A stretch of DNA of 64,000 bases from Icerya purchasi (lineage: Eukaryota; Arthropoda; Insecta; Hemiptera; Monophlebidae). Shown in pieces: positions 35,613 through 47,674 of this stretch. The position numbers and the translations under genes were made by a program. Every line of letters starts with the position of its first letter. Within the stretch, counting starts at the first letter, position 1. The notes beneath the pieces were generated by a model that was given only the letters and a program-made list of their open reading frames with translations, ran no database searches and was not told the origin of the DNA. The DNA lies in assembly GCA_039619475.1 (NCBI GenBank), contig CM077116.1, forward strand, positions 386,036,760 through 386,100,759, in the 5' to 3' direction.

Positions 35613-38229
35613 CATATATATCCAGCGAGCGTCCCATTGTATTATTTTAAATACAGTTATTATATTAACGGTCGTTGCAATATTTTTGTTTATAATTGGC
35701 TACGCACGAGATAAACAACAAAATATAAACTGAAGTGCAGAATATAATCATGTTTTACGCTTTGCGAACAAAGACGCTGATATAGTTGGTATTTAATCAA
35801 TTCAGCAAAGTCCTCGAATTATCGGTATAATTACCGGTTTTTCGCGCGTCTGCTCCGTTCGAGCATGATTCATCTATTCGATGTATCTTAAATACCCCTC
35901 CTTGCACCCCACCACCTTGGCTCAAATTGTGAACTAGGCGAGTCAATCAACCGAACCACAACACCTTAAACATCGTACCCGATATTAATTTCATTCGCCG
36001 TCGCTTACTAGTTTCATCCCTTAATTTCTAGCTAATTTTGTATAGAAAATGAAGTAGTTTTTCGCCCCCGTCTGTCTGTCTCTCTGTCTGTCTACGATGA
36101 AGTAATCTCAGGCACTAACCGAGGACCGACTTTGTTCTAGTTTTCAGCAGTGGATAGGCTGATTTCTGAGAAAGATATTAGCGAATAATTTATAAAATTT
36201 TCGGCCCGGTAATTTAGGCGAACAACAATAAAAATTTCTGTCGATGAAACGAAGAATCATACGAATACAAGCGAAAAGTACTTCCGTACCTTCTGCACAT
36301 AACTGCATTCTGACGTAGTAGATGTGTCTTCCGGCACCTTGGTAAAAGCATGAAATCAAATTTTTAATCAGTTAAATATGAAAACTTGAATAAAATTTCT
36401 TAGCGTAAATCATTATGAAAAAATTTCGTGACACTTCTTTTCACGACAGACAAAATTTTAGATAGAGCACAGCAACCAGTAAGATATTCACATCAAAAAG
36501 AGATGTGAAATTTAGCCGACCAAAGTAAACAAAATTTAAAGATAAAATGTCTACACCGTAATGCGAGTAAATTTTAAAAATAGAAAAGGAAAAAATAAAG
36601 TAATTACCGGGGAAAAGTCTTCTTTATTAGTTTGACAATAAACTTTATTATTAATTCGTTGCGTTAATAATTTTACGGGGCGTGAAATTTTTTATTTTCG
36701 TGTAAATAAATTTGTTTACCTAATTACGGCACATGACACGCGAAGTGTCGATAACGCGTTTAATAAATAGAAAATAGTAAAATTGACGAAAAAAAAACGT
36801 CCGTTTAGCGAATGCCAGGCAGATGTAAGTAACGAGAGAGAATCTTTAATCAATCGAAACTCTGGACTTCCGTTAGATCGCAAGGAGAATCTTCTTCTTC
36901 TTCTTCTTCTTCTTCTTCTTCTTCTTCTTCTTCTTTGATTAGCGTGCCGTGTACTGCCGCCTAAGAATCTTCAACTAGACGCGAGTAACAATTTTCAGAA
37001 AAAGACATCTTTAGGCGTAAATTTACGAATTAAAAAACAAAAAGATATAAGAATGATTTATATTAAAAAGTCAAAAAAGCGGCAAGTTAGTCTGTGTCAA
37101 GCGAACGAAATCCGTTCGAGTTTGACTGCCGAGCATGATGATCAAAGTAATGTACTAGTAACAGGGAGCGTATATGGATACTCGACGCGTACCTCAATAT
37201 TACCGACATATTGCCGTTCTTCCTATCATTCTTCCCCATCGCGAAAGCAGTAACCTCGTTTTTGTTTTATCTCGTATAAGTTCGTCCGTTCTTTTTTTCC
37301 GACCTGTTCTGATCCAGACGGACTACGTGATAATAACAGAGTGACTGTTATATCTGATACGCGATGAACTGAAAGTGTTAATCTGAGGTGCCCTAATTTA
37401 GCGACGTCAGCGCGTTACGGTTGTTTTACGAACGGACATTTCTTTCGCTTGACAGACTATAGATTGATAATCGGAACGATATCAGAAAAATGCGATGAAG
37501 GAATGACGAGAAAAGAGAATTACAGTGACGAATGTAACCGAATTTGTAGTCTACCGTAATTTCGGTACAGTTCGAAGTAAAGTTTTCTAAAGCTCATGAC
37601 TGAACCGAGTTTACAAGTGGCCGAAATTAGCTGCCACTTCGTTTGCCGCATGTCTTCAACCGTGTTTCCATACCTTACATTGTATACGGGTTTTCGTTTC
37701 ATAACTTCCAACCGGGATATTTCCTTTATAACTATTATTCGAGCGGAATCCTACTTCGCCCATGCTGTTTTTGTCACCAAACAACTATGATTAGCTTAAC
37801 GGTTTCAGCGGGTCAAGGCAGCGGATACCATCTGTATGCGCGTTTCTTTTAATATCGTCGGCGATCTACTCTGTGAAGAAGAGAACGCGCAACTCCCTGC
37901 GAGATCATCCGTATCTCGTTAAGGTCCACTCAAACAGCTTGCAGGTATCTGCTCCCGTGGCGATCTTACGCTTGTCGAGTCATCTGACTTTTACTTATGG
38001 TTCTTTAGTCGTCGTATAATTTTCGTAAATATACACATTTATTGTAGCGGATAATGTAAGTTTTCTAGCGATGAATCCATTTTAGGTTAGAGCAGAAAGA
38101 AAACTCAAAAAAACGATGTTGTAGGCAGAGTATAGTAATAACGTAGAAAGATGTTGTTTAGGCAAGGCGCTCGGTAGAACAGTAGTAGATTGAGATACGT
38201 AAATCAACTCTGCTAGTGCAGTTTTGGGT
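35613..38229. other. No supported gene; contains (CTT)15
   Basis: Less AT-rich from about 36.8 kb on. The only clear structure is the CTT microsatellite at 36891-36935. Short frames near 37053-37253 and 37520-37852 lie on both strands and show no domain. Confidence 0.45.
36891..36935. repeat. (CTT)n microsatellite
   Basis: Fifteen uninterrupted CTT units. Since an RTE-like copy at 21.2 kb ends in a GAA tail, this could be the tail of a minus-strand retroelement, but no coding remnant was seen beside it. Confidence 0.95.
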
Positions 38230-38600
38230 ACATCTCTATATGTCCTTCCCGACTGCGTATATATGTACCCGCTTCTCAACTCCAACTCCGATCGAGTTAT
38301 CTATTTCATGTCTAGCGTATAATCGCAATCATCTTCGGCTACCTATTCAACTCCAACTCCGCGTAGCACTCCGAACGCACAAAGCAACAGAACGTCCTTA
38401 AACACGGTGCGCATGCGCGTAGCTAACGGCTCTCAGAGTTGAGATATATTAAATCACAAATCTGACTATGTCCGGAATGACAGTATTCGTTCATTGTGTG
38501 ATGTGATTCGGAGTTGAGATATATTAAATTACATCGTATCCGGCTGTGTCTGAACGTGTATATATTTCCGAGGATATAACTATGTTCAGAGTTACCGAGA
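38230..38600 (+). repeat. Direct repeat C, copy 1
   Basis: About 350 bp repeated at 39979-40325 in the same direction. Shared landmarks in order: GTCCTTCCCGACTGCG, CAACTCCAACTCCGATCG, ATTTCATGTCTAGCGTATAA, GCGTAGCACTCCGAACGCAC, AACAGAACGTCCTTAAACAC, and two internal units of GAGATATATTAAAT followed by CGGCTGTGTC. This copy carries an extra partial duplication of the CAACTCCAACTCCG segment near 38349. No coding capacity is evident. Confidence 0.85.
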
Positions 38601-39978
38601 CCTATTGAACAATTGTCTGGAATCGGTACAGGCGGAAAGAGTCGACCAGTGCGATTGGTCGCCAACTTGTCACAAACTCTCTGTCTCTTCGTGTACAGAC
38701 GATGGGAGGAAAAGCGTGACTAGTCAGGGTTTGAACTTACAGCATGAGCACGAGTGTCAGTACACCATGAACGGGTCTGTGTTTGCCTTGTGTATAGAGA
38801 CGCATTCTCAAAGATATAATAGGTAGCAGCCGGGAACGATTCGAAAGAGCTAAAACTCGCTATTGGATTGCTTTCCGCAATAGCGTTAGCACATACGTCT
38901 TTACTAGCGCAGCCGGGGTAGTAATTCGCGATGCGCTGCGGTTTAATGGCATTCACTGTTCGTTTATGGTTTGTCTTCTTTGCACGTTGTATAGTTTTAT
39001 AATTTACCGGCGGTAAACAGTTTGCCGACCAAACAGACTACGGGAAAAAAGCTACTCGATTACTGTTTTACCATGCGCGCGTCTTTATTGTTTTTGCTGT
39101 AGTAAAGTGTCGGTGCTTTGGTAAAGTTGGATTTTATTCGTTGGAAAGGAAATAAAAGTTACCAGTTGAAAAGTAATTAGTTCGTCTTAAACGTACTCCA
39201 CTGAGAAACACCCTTAATCCGAACGGTTTTTCCCGCTGCAAGTGCTCGCCGAATATGTGTACGCGGAAAAAAAAGGAATTAGTCCGAACGCAATAAATTA
39301 CTCCGCGCGCATTCCAACATCTTGATAGGAGTGTGCTGTAATAAGTAATGAACCGGACTAGACGATCGACTGCTAATTAGGATGGCTTTCACGCGTTCTG
39401 GTTCGTCCATCGCGAACCGACAAAAGTTCCCACCAATTTCATTTGTCCGCATGATGATTACCGAGATGCAATGTTTTATCGCTGTTTTTGCACAAAGCAT
39501 ATTAAATTGCCCGACCAACAAAATTGGCCGCTAGACCCAGAACGTATCAGTAGAAACTACCAATACAAAACCTATAACGTGAAAACTCGGTTCTACGGCC
39601 CAACAACAGCGTGCTGCTACATTATCATTAGTAATATTTTTCTAAAAGTAAACACAAATTTTCATCAACCGAATTATGATTAAACATTTTATATCGAAAA
39701 ATTTCACTTTTTTCATCGATTACGCCGATGCTTTATTACATATATATATATATATATATATGTATAGGACAGGGTGTTGGTAAAACTTCTGACATTCTGC
39801 TGAACTGTATTATAACGCTTTTAATTATATTAAATTTTACATCGAAATTTTATTTCAAAAAGAAACTTTAAAAATAATATTTCCGCTTTTTTCAATGTTA
39901 TTACAAACATTTATGAAAGCTGTTTTGGGCCATTCTAACTACCACAGTTATATTTCGGAAAGCCACCGTTATGGATAC
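38601..39978. other. Spacer between direct repeats C, no supported gene
   Basis: About 1.38 kb, moderately GC. Frames at 39279-39521 (-) and 39471-39683 (+) have no recognisable domain. No reverse transcriptase, integrase or protease motif was seen, nor an obvious tRNA-complementary primer site. Confidence 0.45.
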
Positions 39979-40325
39979 ACATACATATATGTGTCCTTTC
40001 CGACTGCGGATACATAACCGCTTCTCAATTCCAACTCCGATCGGGTTATTTATTTCATGTCTAGCGTATAATAACACCGCGTAGCACTCCGAACGCACAA
40101 AGCAACAGAACGTCCTTAAACACGGTACGCATGCAGCTAACGGCGTTCGAAGTTAAGATATATTAAATCTCAAATCCGACTGTGTCCGGAGTGATAGTAT
40201 GTGTTCGTTGTATGACGTCTTTCGGAATTGAGATATATTAAATCACGTATCGTCGGAAACATACCCGGCTGTGTCCGAATACGAATATATTTCCGAGCAT
40301 ATAAAAGTGTTTCCCTGAGTGCCAC
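39979..40325 (+). repeat. Direct repeat C, copy 2
   Basis: Second copy of the 38230-38600 repeat with substitutions throughout, same order of landmarks, and two GAGATATATTAAAT-type units (about 40155 and 40230). A TA microsatellite (39741-39762) lies about 220 bp upstream. Confidence 0.85.
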
Positions 40326-41376
40326 CCATGCCTACTTCGTAGCGTGAAGATTAACAACATTGTACGGCCGTTGAAGTAAAAACCGCTCAAAATTAAAATG
40401 AGGAAATTTAGAAAATAGTAGAAACAGTGCTTCGAAAGAATAAAATTGACATTCTATTATTTCCTATGATGTTTTTCTAAACTTTGGATAGTATAATACA
40501 ATAGACTTTGAGAGTCATTTAACATCATAGTCGGTCGACAGGATGAGGTGGCGGTGAAATTGCCTACCCTAGTAAAAAATAGGCATACTTTCTCTGTAGT
40601 TCGGGTGCAAATTTCTGATTAGTGGTGCATTTTGCGTGCATTATGAGTGACTAATTTTTATAATTTAAACGGGGGGGGGACAGGAAACACGGTTTTCTCA
40701 GTTACTGCTCTGCCGCGGTTACTAACCACCGCATCGAAACAATAGGCATTATTTTTCCAAAATCTGCCCCCACCCGCCAAAGTCACAATGCTGATTTATG
40801 AAAGCGGCAACAAAATCACATCATTGCGCTGTTTGTGCCATCACTATAATGTATATAAGTTTAAAATCTTAAGTGAAACCAGTTGTTGAAATTATTGCCG
40901 GTATTTGAAACTAAAACTCAACTTGATAGAAAGATCGAAAAATAGGTTTGATTAAAAATTTTGCTACGTATGCAGCCCTTACACGGCAACTTCAATGTAA
41001 GCTTAAACAAAAATGCTTAAATTTTTTTCCTCCACCATTAACAGAAAGAATATCGGCGCAATTCCCGCCGCTTTTTCAGTTCTCCAAAGAACCGTCGTAA
41101 CTAATACCGTTACTGTCTTTCATTCTTCTGACCGTGACTAGTGAATGTTCTTGTTGTACAGACGTATTCAGACAGGGCTGTAACTGCACCATTATTGAGG
41201 CCGACTGGAATCTTTTGATTATTTTTAATTGATACGCAAATGCAATTCGAATATACATATATCTGTACATCGCTATACGATGGTACATGCATATGCGTAT
41301 TTTTCATCGCCTTCTTAGCGGAAAGTATAGAAGAGAAAGAGACAGAAATGTAAGCAAGGGGGCAAAGGGCATAGCC

Positions 41377-41426
<50 letters not shown>

Positions 41427-43020
41427 ATATTAGTATCAACTGAATATGATATTATTTACGGTTAAATCTATATATTACACTCTCAGAAGGAAAGTATGTG
41501 ATGTGTTAGCCCACGTGCAACAGCGAGATACCTCATTTGTCACGCGTCACCTTTTTTGAATTAGTTCTATTTTCATATGTATTCTTAATTCTTTTTTTTT
41601 TTTATTTAACCAGTAGTTTTGACCTCTTGTAACCAAGTTCCTACTAATCAAAAAAATTAATGCAATTATGTTCCGAAACATCTGCAACTTCACTCATCGC
41701 TGCAAGCTGGTGTCAAGCCAGTTTAGTCCGGTGAACAAGTATAATAAAACTTTAGAGGCATCACTTGTTGTCGCGATAGAAATGTGCGTGACGCACGGTT
41801 CGTGCCTTCGATGATGGTGAGTATTGCTTTGAGAAAAAACTTTTGGCTCAACTGAGATCATTGTTTCGTATAGGGCAATTCTGATGATCTGTAACGAGGA
41901 ACTTTTTTGTTACTTATTTCGCTATTCTCGATGGTTTTCCTTCACTCGTTTCAATCGTGACTAACATGCGGCCTACTGAAGCCGATAAGGAACAATTTTT
42001 TTTTTAAATTGTCGAGAAATCTTTCCACGCAGCAGCCTGATAAGCAGTATCATGGACTGTGCGGAGCTTTTCACGATGCAACGATAACGGATCTGTAAAG
42101 AGAATGTTTTTAATTTCCGTTTCTCTTCGGCGGGCACGTCTTTACTTTCCCGGATAACGTATTTGCTATATCACCAGTTCCATTTCAGGCCAAGGTATAG
42201 GAACAACTTGAGTCCTCGGAACAGGACAGAACTGGGAATCGTTTTATAGTCGGCAATCCTCTTGCGTACTGTACGCTCCTGCTGCCGAACGTAAACGTGC
42301 GCAGAAATCGTTCCGTAAACCGAAATACGCCTTTAACGGAACGTGTACATTTTTAGTTCCGTACACCGGAATCTTCCCAAGACCGGCCAATTTATTTAGC
42401 CGGTACTACGCCGGTTTTATAAAATGTGTCGCTTGCAACACTTTAGCTGAACAAATTAAAACACCTTCTTCTAAAACTCAAGTGCTGCTGCTGCTGCAGA
42501 CGCGGCCAAAGTTAAATAATTCGGCAGAAACTCCTTCCGTTGGTAGACATTTTTTTCATGGTCGAGACCGCTTTCTTCCTCAAACTTTTTCGGTCGAAAT
42601 AACTTCACTATTCCGCATTACTACCACACTGCTAAATAAAGGTAGGGCCCAATTTCAATTCTTTCAAATGAACTGTTTTAAAAAGTGAAAAAAAAAAAAA
42701 AAAATTTCACAGACTGCTCGAAACACTCGTGCAATTTTAATAAGTAATAAACATAAAAACGAAATAGAACTAAGTCTTTTCGTCGGAATGTCTCAATTTC
42801 AATTAGAAAAAAATAAATAAAAACAAGTTTTAGCAAAGATATATATAGATATATATACATGTATATACACATCGTTAAAACCCGAATAACAATCCAAAGA
42901 AATATTAATAAAAATAAATGCAAAATATGTAATTTGAATCTGAAAAGGATCTAAATCACACAGCTCGAAAACAGAAATACGATAATATACTCGTATATGT
43001 TTGTGTGTATATATGTATGC
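40326..43020. other. No supported gene
   Basis: Contains a G run (40672-40679), a TA microsatellite (about 41379-41418) and A/T homopolymers (41592-41602, 41997-42006, 42688-42705). The region 41700-42450 is less AT-rich but its frames are short and motif-free on both strands. Confidence 0.45.
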
Positions 43021-43165
43021 GAGTATGTATGTATATGTGTATATATGTATGTATATGTGTATATATGTATGTGAGTATGTATGTATATGTGTATATATGT
43101 ATGTGAGTATGTATGTATATGTGTATATATGTATGTGAGTATGTATGTATATGTGTATATATCCT
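43021..43165. repeat. 32-bp minisatellite
   Basis: Tandem units of 32 bp starting GAGTATGTATGTATATGTGT: 43021-43052, a 20-bp partial unit (43053-43072), then 43073-43104, 43105-43136 and a final partial unit. The units are almost identical, which indicates recent expansion. The His/Thr/Tyr-rich antisense frame (42956-43183) is a translation of the repeat. Confidence 0.93.
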
Positions 43166-43589
43166 ATATATATATATAAGCACTAATAGTAAGAAATGAT
43201 TTATAGTAGTAAAAATAAATACGGCAAGTACGTATGTTGTTGGGGTATCGGAAAGACTTCACCTATCTTCAGCTAAAATAATAAACCGAAGAAATATTAG
43301 TAAGAATGAAATACGTGATTTGAATCTGGACGAGTACCTTTACATTTCGTTGGTTGTTATTCCCCATATCATATTTACGCTGTAGGCCAGACACACAGTA
43401 ATGCGCTAATAGTTTTTCCTCTTTTCATTTTTCTTTTTTTTCCTAGTTTAATTAATAGAACACAAATCGAATGATTTTTGAAAGATCAATCAGCTCTGTT
43501 TTTCTAAATGCCCGCAATTCTTCAAAAAAAGAACAAATAATCTTCTTCTTTCGGCAAGTTTCTTCATACATTTTCATTCATCAATATTT

Positions 43590-44190
43590 TTCTTTTTTCC
43601 GATTCAACTCTTACTCCTCCTCATTCTCTAACTCGGATTCTTTTTACTTGTCCATTCATTAGCCCTGGTTTCTTGACTTCCGTTCTATGTTTCGCTCTAG
43701 AGTATCTCTGCGATATGCCGCCTGCTTTGATTTTCCGATTTTCTCTCGCGTCATATCCATATGATTGCCCTCTAAATCCCTCCAATAGTCACTTTGTATG
43801 TGCCTTGATCACATAATGTTTGAATGCTCTTCGCTTTCAATGAAACCGTTTTATTTCTACTCATTTCTTTTATCAACGAGAGAAAGGAACTGGCCCCTCC
43901 TACTCTCATAGTGCCGTTGGGCTTAGTTCATTGTGAACCTTAACTTCACAATCCATGATACCTTATCAAGGGTATAGGACTTACTTTCACTTTACTTTAC
44001 TCTTTTATCAAGCAATGTTCCCACTCCCTACAGTGCTGCATTTATTCTTTCCTTTCCTTCTCCTTCTGTCGTCCAAGTGCTTGATACATTTTTGTTGGCT
44101 ACCTCATATCTCATAAAAATCTGATTCTCTTTCCCTTCTTTTTTCATAGGCCAATGTCCATCATGGTGACAAACCCATTAAAAAGAGAAA
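43590..44190 (+). mobile_element. Same RNase H-type LINE family, 3' end, copy 3
   Basis: Pyrimidine-rich family 3' end. CLDHIMFECSSLS (43801-43840) corresponds to ADHVFFQCSSLS of the copy at 50.4 kb and ANHILFEC of the copy at 14.9 kb. CAALITHNV-type frames and PTPYSAAFILSFPSPSVVQ (about 44023-44080) correspond to PTPYCASHILSFPSP. It then runs through ATAGGCCAATGTCCATCATG to an A-rich end near 44190. Several frameshifts are present. A tRNA-like sequence on the other strand starts about 20 bp downstream. Confidence 0.68.
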
Positions 44191-44212
44191 AAAAATTCTG
44201 TATATTTTCAGT

Positions 44213-44289
44213 GTACAGCAGAGGGATTTGAACCATGTCCTAACTGAACGAAAAAAACACTGCCTCCCCAACTCGGCCACGCTAGCTGT
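44213..44289 (-). tRNA. tRNA-like sequence (Ser/Leu-type pseudogene or SINE head)
   Basis: On the minus strand an A box TGGCCGAGTTGG (44268-44279) and a B box GGTTCAAATCC (44224-44234) both fit the RNA polymerase III consensus at tRNA spacing. CCGAGTTGG with a long region before the T arm is Ser/Leu-like. The presumed acceptor strands pair at only about four of seven positions and the middle contains a T7 run, so a functional tRNA is doubtful. It is more likely a tRNA-derived SINE head or a tRNA pseudogene. A terminator-like T run follows on the minus strand near 44195-44200. Confidence 0.55.
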
Positions 44290-46104
44290 ATAACAATTTC
44301 GGAAAATAATTTTCTTCGTTTGAATTTTTCATAATAGCAGGAAACAAAGAGAAGAGTCAAAAATAATTTTTCTTTTCAGGGACTTGTAGCGATCACACAA
44401 ACTCGTGCCATCTTTTCGATGTTAAGTCAATCATTTATTTATTTTATTTTTATTCGTTTTTTTGGGAGAAAGTTCAAATTCTTAAGAAAAGCAAATTATC
44501 ATTACATTTTTTTTCCTATTTCTGCCTTCCCAAAACGCTTACCTTTTTTTTTTCGTCCCTGAATTGTGTCATTGTTTTTCTTTTAAATTCTCCGACATTT
44601 TTTACTCTCGAGTATCTGTTAATGATCTTCGCGAAATCAAAAACATTATCTCGCCAGTTGAATCTGCTATCAATTTCCAACAAACGTAGAGTACTGTTAC
44701 TGTAATATAATCCCCCATTCAAGGACTGAAAGGAACATATTCGGTAAGCAACAAATATCCCCCCCCCCCCTTGGGGAATCATTTAAAAGTTCTCCTAATT
44801 CCAATCATTCCGCTTTCATCATTTGTTGATTACGAATTTAAAGTATTTTCGGTAAAAGTCCGCGTCCAAAATTAGAGAGTAAACCAGCGCACCGAATCAA
44901 AGTGTAAATATGCGTAGTAATGAAAAAGTGAAGAAGGAAAAAAGGGAAATCCGTTTGAAAACTCGATTAGCTTTTAAGTCGCATGTACGCTTTCGTTAAA
45001 TGTCAAATTAATTTTTTGTAACCGTTTAATTCTATACTTTTCTCGTTTGAAAAAGGAGGCGCCAAAATTTTACCTAATCAACGTCACCATAGTGAAAAAA
45101 GCGAAAAGTAAACTGACCTCCGGGAGCTGAAAGGGCGACTTAATTCGAGATAGTTTTTTAGTTTTTTGTTAATCGGCACGAATTAAAACGTTCGCCGCCT
45201 ACCCCACCATCACCGTGCAAAAGTTCAAATTGTTTGACAAATAAGCTTCGTGTTTTACTACCAACGTTGTTTTTTTTTTCAACTTTTCTTCTTTCATTCG
45301 TGCGAGCGACCTTTTTTTACTTGGCCAAAAAAAACCCCTGAAAAGCACATATACACTTCTGGTCTGCCGTTATTAACGAAAATGAAAATAAAAACGTAAC
45401 CGGATGAAATTAAAAGGAATTACGATTGTGTTGTTCTGCTGCTTCGTTCGTACGTCGACCGGAGTAGTCTGTCGATGAAAACGGCGAGGCAGAATAAATA
45501 AAAGTTGACGACAGAACCAGAAACGGAACAGGAATGAAACATTAATTAGCAAATAGTGACGAGCGACAGAGGACGTCGCAGGGGGAAGCGGGAGGCGCCG
45601 AAGCAATGTAAACGAAAAAGTGAATAACTTTCGAAAAAGAAATAACGAACGGTAGCCATGGCGTAAGAAGAAAAAGCCAGTCGGAATAAATAGAGAGACC
45701 GGTGCGAAATATTTGCAGGACAGCCCCTCCGTCGACAACCGTATAAAAAGTTTGTCCTCAATAGAAACTTTCGACGCAGGCTCGTGCAGTAGTCCGGTGC
45801 GTGCTAGTGTGAGCGCCGAAGACTCCAATTTGATTTATTTTTTTCCCCGTGACAGTTCATTTTTCTGGCGACCATTTAATTCTGTCCCACGCAAATCTTC
45901 CTGCATTCCTTTTACCCCCCCCCCCCCCCCGCGCCGCTAGTTGATTCGCGACTACTCATCATGATCCGACAATTAAAATAACCGACTAGAATATTTTAAT
46001 CGATCTCACGATATTTCTCGCTCTAGAAACTGTTATTAAATATAGATGATGATGAGGATATCCTTTCAACTCCAAGTATGGATTCCCGTCCTTTATTGAT
46101 GGGT
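44290..46104. other. No supported gene; C homopolymer
   Basis: Includes C runs at 44760-44770 and 45917-45930. The longest uninterrupted open frame in the window (45373-45828, minus, 151 codons) is here. It is rich in Phe, Leu, Arg and Ser, overlaps open frames on both strands (for example 45546-45761 and 45713-45940), and shows no domain. It is most simply a chance frame in pyrimidine-biased DNA. Confidence 0.45.
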
Positions 46105-46640
46105 CCTTATGTGGGTGGAAAACAGCGGCGGATGTAAAAGTGAGATACACCACAGAACACAGATTACACGCAACGCAATGAGCCGTTTAAAAAGAATTTG
46201 GGCTGATTCCGCTGTTAGTAAAGGTGTAAAGATTCGGCTAGTGAACTCCCTCGTCTTCTCAGTGTTTTTATATAGTGCGGAGACCTGTTCGATGACCAAC
46301 GTAGGCAAAAAACGTGTATAGACGTACTCGAAATGTGGTGCTGGAGGTGTATGCTGCGTGTCCCATGAACAGCTAGGAGAACCAATGTCTCCATACTAAA
46401 TAAGACTGGTAACCCGAAGAGGCTATCATCATCTGTGGTGCTCTGCAGGATACTGTGGTATTTTGGTCACGTGATCAGAACGGACAATTTGGAAACGCTG
46501 CTCATCCAAGGAAAGGTCAACGGAAGAAGAAGTCGAGGTCGTGCGCCGACTAGACGGCCGGTGGCAGTGTGCAAAGCTGCTGCTAGTACCTTTCAGCATT
46601 ATGTACAAGGGATCGGAATTGTTGGCGGAGTCTGATCAAC
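46105..46640 (+). mobile_element. LINE reverse-transcriptase C-terminal remnant (RTE-like)
   Basis: MSRLKRIWADSAVSKGVKIR and LVNSLVFSVFLYSAETCSMT (46179-46300) are followed by LEMWCWRCMLRVP, a TGA where Trp is expected (about 46365), and TARRTNVSILNKTGNPKRLS. WYFGHVIRTDNLETLLIQGK and VNGRRSRGRAPTR come next (to about 46560). This is the C-terminal half of an endonuclease/reverse-transcriptase LINE protein (usual forms: LYG.ETW, W.RRML.IPW, FGH..R, GRRGRGRP..RW). At least one frameshift and one stop are present; the catalytic domain is absent, so the copy is 5'-truncated and dead. Confidence 0.85.
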
Positions 46641-47329
46641 CGGGTGTTCTTTTATAGAAATTTTTATTGGTAACTTATAATTAAGAAATTTAACAATAAT
46701 ACTCTGTGTTAAATGACGTAGCCTTTGATGGCCGATCCTTTGAATTTTAATAAGCATTATGATTCCCTCGTTCTATCGTTACATGCTATTCTTGCTTTAC
46801 CAATTATTGCAATCCTATTTTGCTTACCCGCACATATCCAACTCGGATATAATCGAATTCTACAACCAACCACCCCCTTTGTTTCGATACCGGCTATCCT
46901 ACCGTCGTCGGTTAGTTAAGCCTATAAAAACGAAAATGCTGCGTCATTGAATAACCGAAAAGTATAGTTTGGTGTCGGATTCAAAAAGTAGAAAATTATA
47001 TATTTTTTTCTAATTAAAAAAAAAGAATACACACATACATATACACATATATACATATATTCTTTCTCGCCTTCTTCTTCGTCATTAAAAGCCTAATGGT
47101 CTGCTAGGCAGAGCTATTCCGGTGGTGGCAAGCCGTCACTTGCCACTGGCACCCGTTCTATTTTCTTTTATTTTATTTTTTTTTCTTCATAAAGTTTTAC
47201 TTAACATTGGAAAGAGGATTCATAATAACTGGCTCTCAAAGAAGGGACAAGATCAATTCATATCAATATATATATATAGCATTCCAGACTTCCAAAAGTT
47301 GCGTACGGTCAATTAATAAATAGAGCTAG

Positions 47330-47598
47330 AGACGATTGCGATTCAGGGATTATCTTCGAAGAGTATTAAAAGAATATGGTTTTCGCATACTTTAAAGTGG
47401 GAAGACATAGCAGTGGAAAGAAATAATTGGAAAACTCTCGTAGCAAAAAAGGTCTTTAAGGTTTAACGACATTATTACTGTAAACGCTGGAAAGAAAAGA
47501 ACAGCCCGAAAAATTTCTCGCTTGAGCACAGCCATCACTTGCGTCTGTAACATATGTGGGATGGTCCGCGGTGCAACAATTGACTTGGTAAACCCCAC

Positions 47599-47674
<76 letters not shown>
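47330..47674 (+). mobile_element. LINE 3' end with (TTA)25 tail
   Basis: LKWEDIAVERNNWKTLVAKK (about 47395-47455) and, after frame breaks, TCVCNICGMVRGATIDLV (about 47534-47590) match the last residues of RTE/BovB-like LINE proteins: W.D.A.DR..W, then a C-x-x-C zinc-finger-like CxICGR....IGL. Directly after NP comes a pure microsatellite of about 25 TTA units (47600-47674), the position where such elements carry a simple-repeat tail. Tyr-rich frames over the repeat are not genes. Confidence 0.75.

Noticed and set aside
38230..40325. LTR retrotransposon with two LTRs
   Set aside because: No gag/pol motifs, no primer-binding site seen, no TG...CA ends, and a 1.38-kb interior. Kept only as a direct-repeat pair.
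42956..43183. His/Thr/Tyr-rich antisense open frame
   Set aside because: It is the translation of the 32-bp minisatellite.
45373..45828. 151-codon open frame on the minus strand
   Set aside because: Low-complexity Phe/Leu/Arg/Ser composition, open frames overlap it on both strands, no domain, and no splice or start context.
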